Source: Oceaniglobus roseus (GTDB lineage Bacteria; Pseudomonadota; Alphaproteobacteria; Rhodobacterales; Rhodobacteraceae). From it: a DNA stretch of 64,000 nt. The position numbers and the translations under genes are program-made. Shown piece after piece: positions 61,188-64,000 of the stretch. The stretch is from positions 45,740-109,739 of the forward strand of contig NZ_PNOS01000010.1 of assembly GCF_002869745.1 (NCBI RefSeq), in the 5' to 3' direction. Each line of letters opens with the position of its first letter. The first letter of the stretch is position 1. The notes beneath the pieces were generated by a model, which saw nothing but the letters and a program-made list of their open reading frames with translations, made no database searches and was not told where the DNA came from.

Positions 61188-62375
61188 ATGCGCCTGCCCC
61201 TGCTGCTGCCCGCCCTCGCCGCCGCCCTCCTGCCCCTCGCCGCCGCGGCGCAGACCGACGTGCCCTGCGGCGGCGATTTCCGCGGCTTCATCGCAGGGCT
61301 GAAGGACGAGGCGATCGCCGCGGGCCACGACCCCGCCAAGGTCGATGCCTTCTTCGCGGGGGTCTCGCAGGATCAGCGGACACTGAAGGCCGACAACGCC
61401 CAAGGCGTGTTCCAGCTGCCGTTCATCGAGTTCTCGCGCCGGGTCATCAGCCAGAACCGGATCGACAACGGCCGCGCCAACCTGAAGAAATACGGCGCCG
61501 TTTTCGACCGGATCGCGGCGGAGTACGGCGTCAGCCCCGGCGTGCTGCTGGCCTTCTGGGCGCTGGAAACCGACTATGGCGCGGTGCAGGGGGACTTCAA
61601 CACAGTGAACTCCCTCGTCACCCTCGCCCATGACTGCCGCCGCCCCGACCTGTTCCGCCCGCAGGTGCTGGCCGCGCTGACCCTCTTCGAACGCGGCGCG
61701 CTGGACCCCCGCACCACGACCGGCGCCTGGGCCGGGGAGATCGGCATGGTCCAGATGCTGCCCGAGGACATCCTGGAGAACGGCGTCGATGCCGACGGCG
61801 ACGGGGTGGTGAGCCTGAAGACGAGCGTGCCCGACGCCCTGACCTCGGGCGCGGCGATGCTCAGGAGCCTCGGCTGGCGCGCGGGGGAGCCCTGGCTGCA
61901 CGAGGTCACGCTGCCCGAAGGCTTCGACTGGGCCGAGACGGGGCTGAACCACCGCAAGACCGTGGCGGAGTGGCAGGCCGAGGGCGTGACCCCGCGCAAC
62001 GGGCCGCTCGGCGACGGCGGCCTGACGGCGGCGATCCTGCTGCCGCAGGGGCGCAAGGGACCCGCCTTCCTGGCCTATCCGAACTTCGACGTCTTCTTCG
62101 AGTGGAACAAGAGCTTCGTCTACGTCACCACCGCCGCCTATTTCGCCACCCGGCTGGAAGGCGCGCAGGTCTACGCGGCGGGGAACCCCGATCCGGGGCT
62201 CGACGGGCCGCAGATGCTGCGCCTGCAGGAGAAGCTGGTGGCGAAGGGATACGACGTGGGCGGGATCGACGGCATCCTCGGCGAGAAGACCCGCGAAGCG
62301 GTGCAGACCGAGCAGGAGCGCCTGGGCCTGCCCGCCGACGCCTGGCCCACGCCCGCCCTGCTGGACACGCTCTGA
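61188..62375 (+). CDS. Lytic murein transglycosylase (MltB-like) with peptidoglycan-binding domain
   Basis: A 395-residue secreted enzyme cleaving the MurNAc-GlcNAc bond. It has a Sec signal (residues 1-21, ending AAAAQ), SLT2 domain with catalytic Glu in FWALETDYGAVQG near residue 127, GEIGMVQMLPED and a C-terminal peptidoglycan-binding domain (about 335-395: LQEKLVAKGYDVGGIDGILGEKTREAV). It lacks a lipobox, so it is periplasmic rather than anchored. Confidence 0.88.
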   Translation: MRLPLLLPALAAALLPLAAAAQTDVPCGGDFRGFIAGLKDEAIAAGHDPAKVDAFFAGVSQDQRTLKADNAQGVFQLPFIEFSRRVISQNRIDNGRANLKKYGAVFDRIAAEYGVSPGVLLAFWALETDYGAVQGDFNTVNSLVTLAHDCRRPDLFRPQVLAALTLFERGALDPRTTTGAWAGEIGMVQMLPEDILENGVDADGDGVVSLKTSVPDALTSGAAMLRSLGWRAGEPWLHEVTLPEGFDWAETGLNHRKTVAEWQAEGVTPRNGPLGDGGLTAAILLPQGRKGPAFLAYPNFDVFFEWNKSFVYVTTAAYFATRLEGAQVYAAGNPDPGLDGPQMLRLQEKLVAKGYDVGGIDGILGEKTREAVQTEQERLGLPADAWPTPALLDTL

Positions 62376-62397
62376 GGCGGGGCGGCGGTGGCGGCGC

Positions 62398-62575
62398 TCA
62401 GAGGCCGAGCGCTTGCTCCCACTCGGCGATCCGGTCCCGCCACGCGCCCAGCACGGCAACGAAATTGCTCCGCGAGATGCCGTCGTTGCGCATCAGGACG
62501 TCCATCTGCATCCGGGGATTGCCCTCGTCGTTCAGGAAGGCGCGGATGAGCTGGCACCGTGACCGGACCTTTCAT
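62398..62575 (-). pseudogene. Small frameshifted gene
   Basis: Read backwards from a TGA at 62398 there is an open frame with coding-like codon use: RAFLNDEGNPRMQMDVLM then RNDGISRSNFVAVLGAWRD and IAEWEQALGL. It has no ATG until the Met within NPRMQ. An ATG at 62575 lies one base out of frame; removing one A from its ATGAAAGG would join them into a 58-residue protein. Either a frameshift mutation or a base error is present, or a 37-residue product is made from the internal Met. I do not recognise the family. Confidence 0.4.
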
Positions 62576-62685
62576 CCCGCGGTCGGAGCCTGCGCCCCCT
62601 GCCTTCGGTCCGAACGCCCCACACGGCGGGAACCGCCCCGCCTCGCCGGGCCTTTTTCCCCCGATCCCCGTGGAAAGGACATCCG

Positions 62686-63159
62686 ATGACCCCGCCCCTC
62701 CTGCGCCTCGCCCCTCTTCTGCTGCTCGCCGCCCCGTTGCAGGCGCAGGAGGTCGCGCCGGACACGCCGTTCCTCAGCCCGCGTCCGGCCGAGGAGGCGG
62801 GCCCCGGCGATCCCTTCCGATTCTCCGACCTGCAGGGGCACCTTGTCCACGCCGCGCCGACGCCGCCGGCCGAGGGGGAACGGGGGCTGCCGGAGGATGC
62901 GATCAAGCTCGGCACGATCAGCGACGTGATGATCGGCGCCGACGGTCGGGTGAAGGGGGTGCTGCTGGAAATCGGCGGGCTGTTTGGCATCGGCGCCCGC
63001 ACGGTGGCGCTGCCGATGGATCGGCTGATCTTCCTGAAGAACGCCGAGGATCCGGAGAAGGTCGACATCCTCGTGGTCGCCGGGCGGATCGCGATCGAGA
63101 ACGCGCCGTCCTTCGATCCCGAGGAAGACCCGGACCAGCCCGCGCCGACGCCGGACTGA
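62686..63159 (+). CDS. Secreted PRC-barrel domain protein
   Basis: A 157-residue protein with a Sec signal (MTPPLLRLAPLLLLAAPLQA) and a PRC-barrel-like beta region (about 75-140: IKLGTISDVMIGADGRVKGVLLEIGGLFGIGARTVALPMDRLIF). The C-terminus is acidic and Pro-rich. PRC barrels bind RNA, protein or photosynthetic reaction-centre partners, with no specific role readable here. A GGAAAGG site precedes the ATG. It converges on smc with a 6-base gap. Confidence 0.72.
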   Translation: MTPPLLRLAPLLLLAAPLQAQEVAPDTPFLSPRPAEEAGPGDPFRFSDLQGHLVHAAPTPPAEGERGLPEDAIKLGTISDVMIGADGRVKGVLLEIGGLFGIGARTVALPMDRLIFLKNAEDPEKVDILVVAGRIAIENAPSFDPEEDPDQPAPTPD

Positions 63160-63165
63160 CCCGCC

Positions 63166-64000
63166 TCAGGCCACCAGCGCCTCGGCCCGCTTGAGGTCGA
63201 CCGAGACCAGCTGGCTGACCCCCTGCTCGCCCATGGTGACGCCGAACAGGCGGTCCATCCGGGCCATGGTGACGGCGTGGTGGGTGATGATCAGGAACCG
63301 CGTCTCGGTCTGGCGGCACATCTCGTCCAGAAGGTCGCAGAACCGCGTCACGTTGGCATCGTCCAGCGGCGCGTCCACCTCGTCGAGCACGCAGATCGGC
63401 GCGGGGTTGGCGAGGAACACCGCGAAGATCAGCGCCATCGCCGTCAGCGTCTGCTCGCCCCCCGAGAGCAGCGAGAGGGTCGAAAGCTTCTTGCCCGGCG
63501 GCTGGCACATGATCTCGAGTCCCGCGTCCAGCGGGTCCTCGGATTCCACCAGCTCCAGCTTCGCCTCGCCGCCGTTGAAGAGGTGGGTGAAGAGCATGGA
63601 GAAGTTGGCGTTCACCTGCTCGAACGCTGTCAGCAACCGCTCGCGCCCCTCGCGGTTCAGCCCGGCGATGCCGGTGCGCAGGGTGCGGATCGCGGCCTCC
63701 AGGTCCGCCTTCTCGCGGATCAGCAGGTCATGCTCCTCCTGCACCGATCTCGCGTCCTCCTCGGCGCGCAGGTTCACGGCGCCGAGCGAATCGCGCTGGC
63801 GCTTGAGGCGGGCGACCTCGGCCTCGATCTCCTCGGCCGGGGGCATCCGGTCAGGGTCGGCGTCGAGCGTGTCGAGCAGCTTCTGCGGGGTGACGTCCAG
63901 CGCCTCCTCGATCCGCTCCTCGGCCTGGGCCACGGCCTCGCGGGCGGCCTCGCTGCGGGCCTCGGCGGCGGCGCGGGCCTCGCGGCTGTCGCCCGCCGCG
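63166..64000 (-). CDS. smc: Chromosome segregation protein SMC, C-terminal part
   Basis: The last roughly 277 residues of SMC; the gene continues beyond the right edge. An Ala/Glu/Arg-rich coiled coil leads into the C-terminal ATPase lobe with [10 protein letters not shown], the signature [19 protein letters not shown] and Walker [18 protein letters not shown], followed by the D-loop and H-loop (FLIITHH). It works as a dimer with ScpA and ScpB to organise and segregate the chromosome. Confidence 0.92.
   Translation of the reverse strand, partial: AAGDSREARAAAEARSEAAREAVAQAEERIEEALDVTPQKLLDTLDADPDRMPPAEEIEAEVARLKRQRDSLGAVNLRAEEDARSVQEEHDLLIREKADLEAAIRTLRTGIAGLNREGRERLLTAFEQVNANFSMLFTHLFNGGEAKLELVESEDPLDAGLEIMCQPPGKKLSTLSLLSGGEQTLTAMALIFAVFLANPAPICVLDEVDAPLDDANVTRFCDLLDEMCRQTETRFLIITHHAVTMARMDRLFGVTMGEQGVSQLVSVDLKRAEALVA

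Noticed and set aside
62171..62575. A 134-codon minus-strand frame beginning at the ATG 62575
   Set aside because: Its translation is Arg/Pro-rich without coding-like third positions; the neighbouring frame looks more like the real gene.

Overview
The window is a very GC-rich chromosomal segment from an alphaproteobacterium of the Rhodobacteraceae/Paracoccaceae type. Evidence for this: lysC close to a full-length ptsP (EI-Ntr), prs next to a DsbA-like 2-hydroxychromene-2-carboxylate isomerase, a DUF1636-cobC-cobD cobalamin block, TRAP and ribose-type ABC transporters, and a recurring intergenic element (CTTTGC..AAATAYTCC plus G/C hairpins) that I associate with this group. No rRNA, tRNA, CRISPR array, transposase or phage gene was seen. 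One gene, smc, runs off the right edge.

Layout. (1) 0.2-7.8 kb: a two-armed nonulosonate cluster. The plus arm has a Kdo-transferase-family glycosyltransferase, pseG, pseI, a WbqC-family protein and a SAM methyltransferase. The converging minus arm has pseB, pseC and pseF. No PseH acetyltransferase is visible. (2) 7.9-17.8 kb: threonine dehydratase, histone-deacetylase-like protein with a tail distorted by a poly-C tract, a NUDIX protein with two altered box residues, DUF1178, two SDRs, an RlmL-like rRNA methyltransferase, lysC and ptsP. (3) 17.9-31.5 kb: acyl-CoA synthetase, an ABC exporter, a ribose-type ABC importer operon, an Ogt-like methyltransferase lacking a standard start codon, a class III aminotransferase, argE-like deacetylase and a second ABC exporter preceded by a possible 20-codon leader. 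(4) 31.9-41.6 kb: isovaleryl-CoA dehydrogenase, ASCH protein, prs, isomerase, hydrolase, threonine aldolase, YcgN, RibF, MaoC, a HAD phosphatase and a Tat-exported transglutaminase-like protein.

(5) 41.6-56.7 kb is the most interesting region: a divergent catabolic island. Leftward from a central control region run a GntR/UTRA regulator, LeuC- and LeuD-like hydro-lyase subunits and a TRAP transporter (DctP, DctQ, DctM). Rightward run a SnoaL-like protein, HyuB and HyuA (ATP-dependent cyclic amide hydrolases), an isochorismatase-fold protein lacking the catalytic Cys, an isocitrate-lyase/PEP-mutase family lyase with the KRCGH motif and a FAD dehydrogenase, each overlapping the next by 3-4 bases. 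A converging amidase closes the region. Read together these suggest import of an organic acid, opening of a lactam, imide or similar ring, hydration of a C=C bond and C-C cleavage to central metabolites. The real substrate is unknown.

(6) 56.9-64.0 kb: glycerate 2-kinase, a degenerate receiver protein, DUF1636-cobC-cobD, a MltB-like lytic transglycosylase, a small broken gene, a PRC-barrel lipoprotein-like secreted protein and the C-terminal part of SMC.

All functions are read from sequence motifs by eye. No database search or structure prediction was run.
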